From assembly GCA_003220055.1 (NCBI GenBank), contig QHRF01000082.1, forward strand, positions 1 through 43,461: a DNA stretch of 43,461 nt, read 5' to 3'. This document shows positions 26,823 through 34,967 of the stretch, in pieces; the first letter of the stretch is position 1, and the number at the start of each line of letters is the position of its first letter. The notes under the pieces were generated by a model. The model did not search any database and was not told where the DNA came from. It worked only from the letters and a program-made list of their open reading frames with translations. This DNA comes from Verrucomicrobiota bacterium. Lineage in GTDB: Bacteria > Verrucomicrobiota > Verrucomicrobiia > Chthoniobacterales > UBA10450. The position numbers were made by a program, and so were the translations under genes.

Positions 26823-27587
26823 GTGGCCAATTTCGCCCCATTAGTAATCGGTGCGACCGGTGGCTCCGGAACGCGTGTGATCGCGCGCATCGCCAAGCTC
26901 GCAGGTTATAATCTCGGGACCAAACTGAATTCGGCGGAAGACTCGCTCGCATTTTATTCGTTTCACGAGACGTGGATTAATCCGTTCGTCTCCGCGAGGC
27001 GTCGTGGACAGGCATTGACGCCTTGGCAGTCGGCCCGGATGAAAGAAGATTTTCACGCGGCTTTGGCGAGTCATATTCCCGAAGCCGAGCGACGCGGAGC
27101 ACGTTGGGGCTGGAAAACGCCGCGCAGCATTTACCTGCTCTCTTTTTTGCATGCGCAATTCGCGCAATTAAAATTCATCCATGTTATGCGCGACGGTCGC
27201 GACATGGCGCTTTCCCAGAACCAAAATCAGCTTCGCAAACATGGACGCGCCGTGCTGAGCTGGCGCGACCGCGTGTTTGGTTCGATGCCGGAGCGCTCGG
27301 TATTGCTATGGGAGAAGGTCAATTCTCAGGCGGCCGATTACGGCGAGACCGGCCTTCGCGAAAGCTATCTCCGTGTTCGCTTTGAAGATCTTTGCGCCAA
27401 ACCTTTGAAGACGACCGCCCAGATTCTCAACTTTCTGGAAGCGGCGGTTGATCCCGAACCGATCACGCGGGCGGAAATAACACCACCGAGAAGTCTCGGC
27501 CGTTGGAAGACTTGTTCCCCGGCGATTATTGGCAAGCTGGAAGCAACGGCGGCGACTTCGCTGCACCGGTTCGGGTATCTGGAGTAG
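26823..27587 (+). CDS. Sulfotransferase family protein
   Basis: 254 residues from a GTG at 26823; GTG at 26808 is possible and neither has a good ribosome site. A P-loop-like PLVIGATGGSGTRVIARIA opens the protein. KFIHVMRDGRDMALSQNQ at about 120-137 is the classic 3'-phosphate-binding motif (xxRDGRDxxxS), and LRVRFEDLCAKP is a further family feature. It likely uses PAPS. It faces away from the glycosyltransferase-sulfotransferase operon, with a shared short promoter region, so the four genes probably form one functional group. Confidence 0.82.
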   Translation: MANFAPLVIGATGGSGTRVIARIAKLAGYNLGTKLNSAEDSLAFYSFHETWINPFVSARRRGQALTPWQSARMKEDFHAALASHIPEAERRGARWGWKTPRSIYLLSFLHAQFAQLKFIHVMRDGRDMALSQNQNQLRKHGRAVLSWRDRVFGSMPERSVLLWEKVNSQAADYGETGLRESYLRVRFEDLCAKPLKTTAQILNFLEAAVDPEPITRAEITPPRSLGRWKTCSPAIIGKLEATAATSLHRFGYLE

Positions 27588-27848
27588 CGAAGACTGCCCG
27601 AACCCGATCCGGATCCGCTACGACCAACCCTCGCCGCAGCCAGTCCGTTTCGCCTTTCGGACGAATCCGTCCGACGGCGGACGGGTGGCGGACAAGATCG
27701 ACCCGCCTCCGCCAGGCTACGGCGTGGCAGGCCCGCCTTCGCCAAATGCCAGTCCGGCTCGGACCTACGGCGCGGCAAGTAATCAATCAAATTCGGACTT
27801 TGCAATCAGGCTTTCTCTTTCAATATTGAGAGGCTAACTTTTTCTCGA
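27588..27848. repeat. Repeat-rich spacer before the aa3 oxidase operon
   Basis: 261 bp without a credible gene. It contains a perfect small hairpin (CGGACG 27658-27663 / CGTCCG 27668-27673) and a GC-rich tract at about 27702-27750 with CGCCTCCGCCAGGCTACGGC and CCGCCTTCGCC, reminiscent of dispersed palindromic repeats in soil Verrucomicrobiota-like genomes. The last ~60 bp are AT-richer and should hold the oxidase operon promoter. Confidence 0.55.
27800..27827 (+). promoter_or_regulatory. Possible sigma70-like promoter upstream of coxA
   Basis: TTGCAA at 27800-27805 and AATATT at 27822-27827, separated by 16 bp, each match the sigma70 consensus at four of six positions, and lie 22 bp before the coxA ATG. 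This is a weak match, given because some promoter for the oxidase operon must lie in this AT-rich end of the spacer. Confidence 0.25.
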
Positions 27849-29735
27849 ATGGACGCTTCCACTTCTCTTCCCGCAGCCGCGGGACATCACCACCCACACA
27901 CGCACGCCGGGGAACACGAACACCATGAGCTCGGTTGGTGGCGTAAATACATTTTCTCGACCGACCACAAAGTCATTGGGATCCAGTACGGGCTTTGCGG
28001 TCTGGTTTTTCTCTTTTTCGGCTTTTCCCTGATGATGATCATGCGCTGGCAGTTGGCGTATCCCGGTCAGGCGTTACCGGTAATTGGGAAGTGGCTGCCG
28101 TATTTCTTTGGGCCCAACACCATGCCCGACGGCAAAATGACGCCCGAGTTTTACAATTCGCTGGGCGCGATGCACGGCACCATCATGATTTTCTTGGGCG
28201 TCGTGCCGGTGGCGTTCGCTGCGTTTGGAAATTTCGTCGTGCCGCTCCAAATCGGCGCGCCGGACATGACCTTTCCGAAGGTGAACGCCGCCAGTTTCTG
28301 GGCGTTCGGCGTCGGCGGAGTGATCATGTTGACCAGCTTTTTTGTTCCCGGCGGCGCGGCGAAAGGCGGGTGGACTTCTTATGTGCCGCTTTCGGATATC
28401 GCGGACAAAGGCCCGGGGTTCCATCCGTTTCTCAACGGGCAAACGCTGTGGCTCGTCGGATTCATTTTCCTGATCACGTCGTCGCTGCTGGGTGCGGTAA
28501 ATTTCATCACCACCATCATTCAACTGCGCGCCAAAGGCCTGACCTGGATGCGCCTGCCATTTTTCGTCTGGGCCCAGTTTGTCACTGCGTTCTTATTGCT
28601 GCTCGCGTTTCCGCCGCTTGAGGCTGCGATCGTCATGCAACTAATGGATCGGACCGCGGCGACGAGCTTCTTCCTGCCCGCCGGAATGATCGTCAACGGC
28701 GCGCCGCTGCACATCAGCGGCGGCGGCAGTCCAATTCTATGGCAACACCTGTTCTGGTTCCTTGGGCATCCCGAAGTTTACGTGTTGATTCTGCCCGCGT
28801 TCGGAATTGTCGCTGAAATTCTTGCTAACAACTCGCGCAAGCCGCTCTGGGGTTACAAATCGCTCGTTTTCTCGGTGCTCGTGATCGGCTTTTTGTCGTT
28901 CATCGTTTGGGCGCACCACATGTGGCTCACCGGCATGGGCTCGACCGTGAGCGCGTTTTTCCAAACCACCACGCTGCTCATTTCGATTCCATCGGTCATC
29001 ATCCTTAGCGCCTTTTTCATTTCGCTCTGGGGCGGATCAATCCGGTTCACGGTACCGATGTTATGGGCAACCGCGTTCCTTCCCATGTTCGGCATTGGCG
29101 GACTGACGGGTATACCGTTGGCGTTTAATTCAGCCGACCTCTACCTGCACGATACCTATTACATCATTGCGCATTTCCATTACATCGTCGCGCCGGGCAC
29201 GATCTTCGGACTCTTCGCCGGGATCTATTATTGGTTCCCGAAGGCAACTGGCCGCACCATGAACGAATTCTGGGGCAAAGTGCATTTCTGGCCGTCGCTT
29301 ATCTGCATGAACGTGATTTTTCTGCCGATGTTTTTACAGGGAATGCTCGGCATGCACCGCCGCTGGTACGATGGCGGCCAGGGCTGGACCCTTTCCGGCG
29401 AACACATTTGGGGCCTGACCGGCTTTCAATGGAACACGCCGATCTCGTGGGCGGCGTGGATCATGGGTCTGGCGCAAATTCCATTCATCATCAATTTCTT
29501 TTGGAGCATCAAGCACGGTAAAAAAGTGAACGACAATCCGTGGGAAGCCACCACGCTGGAGTGGACCGCGCCTTCACCGCCGCCGCACGGAAACTTCGTC
29601 ATCACTCCGGTTGCTTACCGCGGGCCCTACGAATACAGCCTGCCCGGTCGCGAAAAAGATTTCACCATGCAGAACGAACCGGTCGAGCCGGCCGAGCGAT
29701 CCCGGCGAGCGGCCGAACCGGCATTGGCCCATTAG
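27849..29735 (+). CDS. coxA: Cytochrome c oxidase subunit I (A1-type haem-copper oxidase)
   Basis: 628 residues, at least 12 membrane helices. All redox ligands are present: H109 (AMHGTIM) and H444 for low-spin haem a, H442 (AHFHY) for haem a3, CuB ligands H307 (GHPEVY) and H356/H357 (WAHHMW), and the cross-linked Y311. E309 in GHPEV marks the A1 subfamily with a D-channel. The N-terminus is unusually His-rich (eight histidines within residues 13-26). The family reduces O2 to water and pumps protons. It heads the second respiratory operon; coxC follows after 3 bp. It is the only subunit I in the window with an intact active site. Confidence 0.95.
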   Translation: MDASTSLPAAAGHHHPHTHAGEHEHHELGWWRKYIFSTDHKVIGIQYGLCGLVFLFFGFSLMMIMRWQLAYPGQALPVIGKWLPYFFGPNTMPDGKMTPEFYNSLGAMHGTIMIFLGVVPVAFAAFGNFVVPLQIGAPDMTFPKVNAASFWAFGVGGVIMLTSFFVPGGAAKGGWTSYVPLSDIADKGPGFHPFLNGQTLWLVGFIFLITSSLLGAVNFITTIIQLRAKGLTWMRLPFFVWAQFVTAFLLLLAFPPLEAAIVMQLMDRTAATSFFLPAGMIVNGAPLHISGGGSPILWQHLFWFLGHPEVYVLILPAFGIVAEILANNSRKPLWGYKSLVFSVLVIGFLSFIVWAHHMWLTGMGSTVSAFFQTTTLLISIPSVIILSAFFISLWGGSIRFTVPMLWATAFLPMFGIGGLTGIPLAFNSADLYLHDTYYIIAHFHYIVAPGTIFGLFAGIYYWFPKATGRTMNEFWGKVHFWPSLICMNVIFLPMFLQGMLGMHRRWYDGGQGWTLSGEHIWGLTGFQWNTPISWAAWIMGLAQIPFIINFFWSIKHGKKVNDNPWEATTLEWTAPSPPPHGNFVITPVAYRGPYEYSLPGREKDFTMQNEPVEPAERSRRAAEPALAH

Positions 29736-29738
29736 CGA

Positions 29739-30614
29739 ATGGAAATTCCGTACACAATCTCCACTCGACCGGACACCGGTCTGTGGAACGCGAAGATCGG
29801 CATCTGGTTGTTTCTCGCGTCCGAAGTGATGCTCTTCGGCGGACTTTTTTCCGCCTACATTTTCCTTCGGCTCGATGCGCAGCCGGGCGAGTGGCCGCAC
29901 GGACTTCTCAACGTCCCCGTCGGGACGATGAATACGGCGATCCTGATCATGTCATCGGTCACGGTCGTTCTGGCGTGGGCCGCGCTAAAGATGCGCCGGT
30001 ACAACGCCTACTGGTGGTACATGCTCGCCACCATCATGTGCGGCGTCATCTTTCTTTTCGTAAAGCTTTATTACGAATGGCCGCAGAAGTTTGAGCATTA
30101 TGGTGTTTTCCTCAAACCAAGCGCGCTCGAAAAATATGAGCAGTATCTCGGCAACAATCGGCGGACGGAAAAAGGGATGGAGCCGCGGATCGAGATCAGC
30201 GGCCACTTGCACAATCCGGAAGCGATTAAGGATCCGAGCATCAAGGAATACGAAATCGGGCTCGATCCGGTCTTCGTGGATCCCAACAACCCAACGAACG
30301 ACCGTCCACACTTTCTTTACGTTCCGCCAACCGACCACATCGCGAAGATCGAGAAGGAAGACGTTGAGCGCATTGATTCGTTCGGCCCGTGGCACAGCGC
30401 ATATTTCGCGAGTTACTTCACCATTACCGGATTGCATGGGGCGCATGTGCTCGCCGGCGTCCTGGTTTTCATTTACATGTGGCTGCCGGTCAGTAAAAAA
30501 CTTTACCAACGCAATCCGGAGCATCTGGCTAATCGGGTCGAGGTCTGCGGACTCTTCTGGCACTTTGTCGATCTTGTCTGGATTTTCGTCTTCCCACTTT
30601 TTTATTTGCTCTAA
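29739..30614 (+). CDS. coxC: Cytochrome c oxidase subunit III with hydrophilic insertion
   Basis: 291 residues. The first part (NAKIGIWLFLASEVMLFGGLFSAY with the helix I-II glutamate, then NTAILIMSSVTVVLAWAALK) and the last part (ITGLHGAHVLAGVLVFIYMW, EVCGLFWHFVDLVWIFVFPL) are typical subunit III. Between helices, from about 118 to 213, lies ~95 mostly charged residues that usual bacterial subunit III of ~200 residues lacks. Because it follows the third or fourth helix, this insert probably lies on one side of the membrane as an extra domain. The role of subunit III is stability and proton uptake of the oxidase. It follows coxA by 3 bp and precedes coxD by 3 bp. Confidence 0.9.
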   Translation: MEIPYTISTRPDTGLWNAKIGIWLFLASEVMLFGGLFSAYIFLRLDAQPGEWPHGLLNVPVGTMNTAILIMSSVTVVLAWAALKMRRYNAYWWYMLATIMCGVIFLFVKLYYEWPQKFEHYGVFLKPSALEKYEQYLGNNRRTEKGMEPRIEISGHLHNPEAIKDPSIKEYEIGLDPVFVDPNNPTNDRPHFLYVPPTDHIAKIEKEDVERIDSFGPWHSAYFASYFTITGLHGAHVLAGVLVFIYMWLPVSKKLYQRNPEHLANRVEVCGLFWHFVDLVWIFVFPLFYLL

Positions 30615-30617
30615 GCC

Positions 30618-30959
30618 ATGAACAACCCACCTGACATTTCCCAAGACCCGGCCGAGCACGAGGAATACGCGCATAACGTCCAAAAACACGTGAGAGGATA
30701 TCTCACCGTCGGCGCGCTTTTGCTCGCGTTTACCGGGATCACCGTCGCGCTTTCCTATGTCGATTTCGGCACCCGCAAAGCCAATATTGGTGTCGCTATG
30801 CTGGTGGCCACGCTAAAAGCCGGACTGGTCGCTGCCATTTTTATGCATTTGGCCGCGGAAAAGCGCCTGATCTATCGCGTGCTCATTTTTACCGGGCTTT
30901 TTGTGCTCGCACTTTTCTGGCTTACATTTTTGGCCTGGTACAACCCCGTCGTCCGTTAA
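30618..30959 (+). CDS. coxD: Cytochrome c oxidase subunit IV (prokaryotic COX4 type)
   Basis: 113 residues with three membrane helices. VGALLLAFTGITVALSYVDF, then VATLKAGLVAAIFMHL and a last hydrophobic helix are the standard layout of small subunit IV proteins of caa3/aa3 oxidases, with the conserved KAxLVaxxFMHL motif. It supports assembly and binds no cofactor. Its stop codon is directly followed by the ATG of the next gene. Confidence 0.9.
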   Translation: MNNPPDISQDPAEHEEYAHNVQKHVRGYLTVGALLLAFTGITVALSYVDFGTRKANIGVAMLVATLKAGLVAAIFMHLAAEKRLIYRVLIFTGLFVLALFWLTFLAWYNPVVR

Positions 30960-31169
30960 ATGTCACTCAAAGCGTTCCATATCGTCTTCGTGATCTTTTC
31001 AACGCTGCTTGCGTTGGGTGTGGGCGGCTGGTGTATTTGGGTGAATCTGGTCGAGGACGCGCCGGTGTATCTCGCCGGCGCAATCGCTTCGTTTGCCTGC
31101 GCGCTTGCGCTCGTCGTCTACGGCGTCTGGTTTTATCGAAAAATGAAACAGCTTCGCATCCTCACATGA
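30960..31169 (+). CDS. Small two-helix membrane protein in the oxidase operon
   Basis: 69 residues: two hydrophobic helices (about 6-28 and 36-58) joined by a short acidic loop (NLVEDAPVYL), ending in a basic tail (FYRKMKQLR). No family is recognised. It starts immediately after the coxD stop and overlaps the next gene by ATGA, so it is translated as part of the oxidase operon and may be a small accessory subunit. Confidence 0.72.
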   Translation: MSLKAFHIVFVIFSTLLALGVGGWCIWVNLVEDAPVYLAGAIASFACALALVVYGVWFYRKMKQLRILT

Positions 31170-31444
31170 AAAGATTAACGCCCGTCCGGCTCGGACTAGC
31201 GATCTTGTCGTTAACAACGTTGCTCGTCGCGCAGCAAGCAAGCGCATGTCCGTTTTGTTACGGCGCGAAAGACGGCAAATCGACTGAGCACATGGCGGTG
31301 GCTATTTGGTTTCTTTTCGGCGCTGTGATGTCGGTAATGGGTGGGATTGGCGCATTCAGCTTCAAGATTTGGCGGCATGGCCGGATGCCACTCGAACCGC
31401 ATCAGGAAATCAACGAAGAAGATTTGGACAAATTCGATGAGTAG
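31166..31444 (+). CDS. Small membrane protein with exported CPFC motif
   Basis: 92 residues. A probable signal peptide (LGLAILSLTTLLVAQQASA) is directly followed by CPFC at 28-31, then one membrane helix (about 44-67) and an acidic cytoplasmic tail (EINEEDLDKFDE). The CxxC at the mature N-terminus would face the periplasm and could bind copper or act in thiol exchange for the CuA site; this is inference from its place directly before coxB. It overlaps the previous gene by 4 bp and coxB by 8 bp. No family is named with confidence. Confidence 0.7.
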   Translation: MKRLTPVRLGLAILSLTTLLVAQQASACPFCYGAKDGKSTEHMAVAIWFLFGAVMSVMGGIGAFSFKIWRHGRMPLEPHQEINEEDLDKFDE

Positions 31445-32327
31445 CCTCGCGCTCATTAACGAATTTCTTGGCCAGCCGCCAAACGCCTCCGAGCATGGCT
31501 ACCAGATCGATCACATTCTGGAATTCGCCCACTGGTTCATGGGCGCGTTGTTCTTTGGATGGTCGGCCTTTTTTGTTTTTGTGCTGATCCGATTCCGCCG
31601 GAGCCGCCAACCGAAGGCCGATCATGCAGGTGTTCGCAGCGGAATTTCCACCCACCTCGAATTTTCGGTCGTTTTGATCGAGGCGGTGCTGCTGATCGGG
31701 TTCGCCATTCCACTTTGGGCGAAGCGGGTGAATGAATTTCCACCGACCCAGGACGCGATTCTGGTTCACGTGGTTGGTCAGCAGTTCAACTGGACTTTCC
31801 ACATGCCTGGCCCCGACGGCCAGTTCGGGCGACGTGAGATCGATTTAGTGACGAATTCGAATCCGCTCGGCATCGATCCAAACGATCCGGCCGGCAAAGA
31901 TGACATTGTGGTGCTCGGCGAATTGCATGTTCCCGTCAATCGCCCCGTCATCATTGAGCTTTCTTCAAAAGATGTGATCCACAATTTTTGCTTGCCGCAC
32001 ATGCGCATAGCGGCGGACGCGATCCCCGGCTCGCTCATCCCGATGTGGTTTAAACCGATCAAGGCCGGCAATTATGAAGTGGTTTGCGGTCAGCTCTGCG
32101 GACTCGGTCATTACGGAATGAAAGGAATGGTCGTCGTCGATGAACCGGCTGAATACCAAACCTGGTTAAAAGAACGCGCCGAATTGGCCGGAACGCAGAA
32201 CGCGCCTTCAGCCGCACCTGCGCCGGGCCAACAGCCGCCCGGCGGCGCGCCGAAAACGGAAAATCCCGCCGAGCAACCGCAAAACAAACCCGCCGCGCCA
32301 CCGACCTCGCCAAGTCCTGGCGGTTAA
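31437..32327 (+). CDS. coxB: Cytochrome c oxidase subunit II (CuA)
   Basis: 296 residues from the ATG at 31437; the frame is open from 31341, but that part overlaps the upstream gene. Two membrane helices (about 28-52 and 74-95) and a periplasmic cupredoxin domain with the CuA ligands H182 (VIHNF), C217, C221, H225 and M228 in VVCGQLCGLGHYGM. The usual glutamate between the cysteines, which binds through its backbone, is Q219. QQFNWTF is the conserved aromatic stretch for electron entry. No cytochrome c domain is fused; the last ~60 residues are Pro/Ala-rich. It comes after coxA, coxC and coxD, unlike the common coxB-first order. Confidence 0.94.
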   Translation: MSSLALINEFLGQPPNASEHGYQIDHILEFAHWFMGALFFGWSAFFVFVLIRFRRSRQPKADHAGVRSGISTHLEFSVVLIEAVLLIGFAIPLWAKRVNEFPPTQDAILVHVVGQQFNWTFHMPGPDGQFGRREIDLVTNSNPLGIDPNDPAGKDDIVVLGELHVPVNRPVIIELSSKDVIHNFCLPHMRIAADAIPGSLIPMWFKPIKAGNYEVVCGQLCGLGHYGMKGMVVVDEPAEYQTWLKERAELAGTQNAPSAAPAPGQQPPGGAPKTENPAEQPQNKPAAPPTSPSPGG

Positions 32328-32413
32328 CCTTACGCTTTGTCCGGGGCGCGTGCGCTCCCCAGATTTGAGCTTTTCATCTGCGCAATCCGCGTAATCCGCG
32401 GTTAATTTGTGAA
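32328..32413. repeat. Short repeats in the coxB-ctaA gap
   Basis: 86 bp. A GC-rich near-palindrome (GGGGCGC to GCGCTCCCC, 32343-32360) is followed by a TTTT run at 32371-32374, which could be a weak terminator after coxB. Two copies of AATCCGCG, 9 bp apart (32384-32391 and 32393-32400), follow just before the ctaA start. Confidence 0.4.
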
Positions 32414-33415
32414 ATGACGCGTCCCGCGAGATCGACAATGTGGCTCAATCGCTTCGCCTGGTTCGCTGCGTTCGCGACGCTACTGCTGATTTGCAGCGGC
32501 GGAATGGTAACGAGCAAAGGCGTCGGTCTCGCTGTGCCGGATTGGCCGACCACCTTCGGCTACAACATGTTCTTGTTTCCGGTCTCAAAATGGATCGGCG
32601 GTGTTCTGTTCGAGCACACTCATCGCCTGATCGCATCGACGGTCGGATTCCTCACCATCATTCTCGCGCTCTGGCTCTGGCGAGTCGAAGACCGCCCGGC
32701 CGTCAAGACACTTGGCCTGATCGCTGTCGCCGGCGTCATTCTTCAGGGGATCCTCGGCGGGCTGCGCGTCACCATGCTGAAAGACCAAATCGGAATCTTT
32801 CACGCCTGCCTCGCTCAAGCATTCCTCGGCTTGATCGTGCTCATCGCGATTGTGACCGCGAACTTCTGGCGATCGCTTGCGCCAGATGTCGGTTTGAGAA
32901 AAATCGCGCCGATCAAAACACTCGCGCTCGCGACCACAATCGCGATCTACGTGCAGCTCGCGTTGGGCGCGACCATGCGGCACCAGCACAAAGATTTGGC
33001 GATCCTTGATTTTCCGACCGCGAATGGCGGGTGGATTCCAGATACTAGCGCGGCGGCGCTCACAAAAATCAATGCCTGGCGCGACGCGCGCGCACTTTCC
33101 GATGTTGATGCATTTCAAATCTGGTTGCAAATGGCGCATCGCTTTCTCGCAGTGTTGATCGGCGTCGGCGTGATCACGTTTGCGACGCGGATTTGGCAAG
33201 TCCAAAATGCTTCGCGAGTCCCGGTTCTTTCAGGGTTGTCGATCTGGTGGGTCGTTATGTTTTTTCTCCAGTTCACCCTCGGAGCGTGGACCGTCTGGAG
33301 TAATAAAGCGGCCGATATCGCGACCGCGCATGTCGCCGTTGGCGCGGTCATGTTATCGTTTGGCGTGACCGCATGGGCGCTTTGCTCGCGAATCTTACAA
33401 CCTGCCACTCAATGA
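32414..33415 (+). CDS. ctaA: Haem A synthase (COX15/CtaA family)
   Basis: 333 residues with about eight membrane helices. Family histidines occur as expected: FEHTHRLIAST in the first half, GIFHACLAQAFLG, MAHRFLAVLIG and IATAHVAVGAVML; the GVGLAVPDWPTTFGYN loop is typical of COX15. It oxidises haem O to haem A, needed by the aa3-type oxidase encoded upstream. The start is probably 32414, with a second Met at 32438. The stop overlaps ctaB by ATGA. Confidence 0.92.
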   Translation: MTRPARSTMWLNRFAWFAAFATLLLICSGGMVTSKGVGLAVPDWPTTFGYNMFLFPVSKWIGGVLFEHTHRLIASTVGFLTIILALWLWRVEDRPAVKTLGLIAVAGVILQGILGGLRVTMLKDQIGIFHACLAQAFLGLIVLIAIVTANFWRSLAPDVGLRKIAPIKTLALATTIAIYVQLALGATMRHQHKDLAILDFPTANGGWIPDTSAAALTKINAWRDARALSDVDAFQIWLQMAHRFLAVLIGVGVITFATRIWQVQNASRVPVLSGLSIWWVVMFFLQFTLGAWTVWSNKAADIATAHVAVGAVMLSFGVTAWALCSRILQPATQ

Positions 33416-34317
33416 AATCTGCGACATTTGAAACTACTCCGGCGGAGACTGGGAAATCGCACTCCCGGGTAGTTCGTGATCTGGTCGAACTGGTTAAAGC
33501 GCGGCTCACGTTGCTGGTTTTACTTACGACAGCGGTCGGCTTTTATCTCGGCGCCGAAGGACCGATCAACTTCGTGTCCCTGTTGCACACGGTTTTCGGA
33601 ACGGCGGCTGCGGCAGCCGGCGCAGCCGCGCTCAATCAGTGGTGGGAGCACAACCTGGATGCCTTGATGCAGCGAACGCGATCGCGTCCGGTCTCAGCGG
33701 GGCGAATGCGGCCGCGGGACGCTGTCATTCTCGGTAGCGCATTGTCGATCTTCGGCGTGGCCTATCTCGCCTTCGTCTGCAATGCGCTCAGCGCTGCCCT
33801 CGCCGCGATCACGATCATCATTTACATCTTCGCCTATACGCCCTTGAAACGCGTGAGCACCTTCAACACTGCGCTCGGTGCGGTCCCCGGTGCATTGCCG
33901 CCGATGATCGGTTGGGCGGCGGCGCGGGGCACGTTGAACGCGGGCGCGTGGACGCTTTTCGCGATTCTGTTTTTTTGGCAGCTACCGCATTTTTTCGCGA
34001 TCGCGTGGATGTATCGCGACGATTATGCCCGCGCCGGTTTCCAAATGATCTCGAGTGATGATCGCACTGGTGAACGGAGCGCCAGCCAAAGTGTCTTCTT
34101 CTGCATGCTCCTTTTTGTCGTTGCCGGTTTGCCTGCGTTTCTTGGGATAGCCACGGTTTTTTATCTTTTGGCGGAGCTGATCCTCGGTGCCGTGTTTGTC
34201 GCCGTAGCGATGCGATTTTTGAAAACGCGCGCGCGGGCGGATGCGCGACGGTTATTTATTACCTCGATTATCTACCTGCCACTGTTGCTCGGCGCCCTGG
34301 TGTTGAGTAAAGCATGA
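33412..34317 (+). CDS. ctaB: Protohaem IX farnesyltransferase (haem O synthase)
   Basis: 301 residues from the ATG at 33412, which overlaps the ctaA stop; the frame is open further upstream, inside ctaA. A UbiA-type membrane prenyltransferase with about nine helices. The first Asp-rich-type motif is NQWWEHNLDALMQRTRSRP and the second includes WMYRDDYARAGFQM. LVKARLTLLVLLTTAVGF near the start is typical of COX10/CtaB. It makes haem O from haem B and farnesyl diphosphate, the substrate of CtaA. It overlaps sco by ATGA. Confidence 0.94.
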   Translation: MKSATFETTPAETGKSHSRVVRDLVELVKARLTLLVLLTTAVGFYLGAEGPINFVSLLHTVFGTAAAAAGAAALNQWWEHNLDALMQRTRSRPVSAGRMRPRDAVILGSALSIFGVAYLAFVCNALSAALAAITIIIYIFAYTPLKRVSTFNTALGAVPGALPPMIGWAAARGTLNAGAWTLFAILFFWQLPHFFAIAWMYRDDYARAGFQMISSDDRTGERSASQSVFFCMLLFVVAGLPAFLGIATVFYLLAELILGAVFVAVAMRFLKTRARADARRLFITSIIYLPLLLGALVLSKA

Positions 34318-34967
34318 ACGCGAGCACGACCACTTTAGATAGCCAGTCATCGAGAACTGCGACGGTTTGGAAGACCGTCCTAATCGCGATTCCAATTCTC
34401 ACGCTGGCGCTCTTGCTTTGGTTGCGACAGCTGGAAGTGACTGCGCTTCGCCAGCGCACGATTTCTTCTTACGGAACGGTTCCCGAATTTGTCCTGGTGA
34501 ACCAAGGCGGACAAAATTTCGGTTCGGCTCAATTGCGCGGCAAAATCTGGATCGCCGACTTCATTTACACCACTTGCCCCGGACCGTGCCCCATGATCAG
34601 CAGTCGAATGAGTGAATTGCAGAAGCCGCTCGAAAAAACGGACGTCCATCTCGTCTCGTTTTCGGTGGATCCGGCGAAAGACACCCCGCAAGTTTTGCGC
34701 GGCTACGCCGAGAAATTGCGGGCCGAGCCCGGCCGCTGGGATTTTCTGACCGGCCCGCAATCGACGATTTACAATTTATCGCGCAACGGGTTCAAGCTTG
34801 CGATCTCGGACGGCGGCGGAGAGAAAGGAATTCCAGTCCACAGCACGCGAATGATTTTAGTGGATCGGCATGGCGCGATCCGCGGTTATTACGACGCGGC
34901 TGAAGCCGACGCGGTCACGAAATTGGTCGCCGACACGACTCATCTCCTGCGCGAGCAGCCGAAATAA
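34314..34967 (+). CDS. sco: SCO1/SenC copper chaperone
   Basis: 217 residues. One N-terminal membrane helix (about 20-38) and a periplasmic thioredoxin-fold domain with the copper-binding TTCPGPCPM (C88 and C92; the SCO CxxxC) and the distal histidine in GIPVHSTRM. SVDPAKDTPQVLRGYAE is a further SCO signature. SCO proteins deliver or reduce the CuA site of subunit II. It is the last gene of the oxidase operon and overlaps ctaB by ATGA. Confidence 0.93.
   Translation: MNASTTTLDSQSSRTATVWKTVLIAIPILTLALLLWLRQLEVTALRQRTISSYGTVPEFVLVNQGGQNFGSAQLRGKIWIADFIYTTCPGPCPMISSRMSELQKPLEKTDVHLVSFSVDPAKDTPQVLRGYAEKLRAEPGRWDFLTGPQSTIYNLSRNGFKLAISDGGGEKGIPVHSTRMILVDRHGAIRGYYDAAEADAVTKLVADTTHLLREQPK

Noticed and set aside
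31341-31436. Upstream extension of coxB
   Set aside because: It lies inside the CPFC-protein gene and lacks subunit II features; the ATG at 31437 is the natural start.
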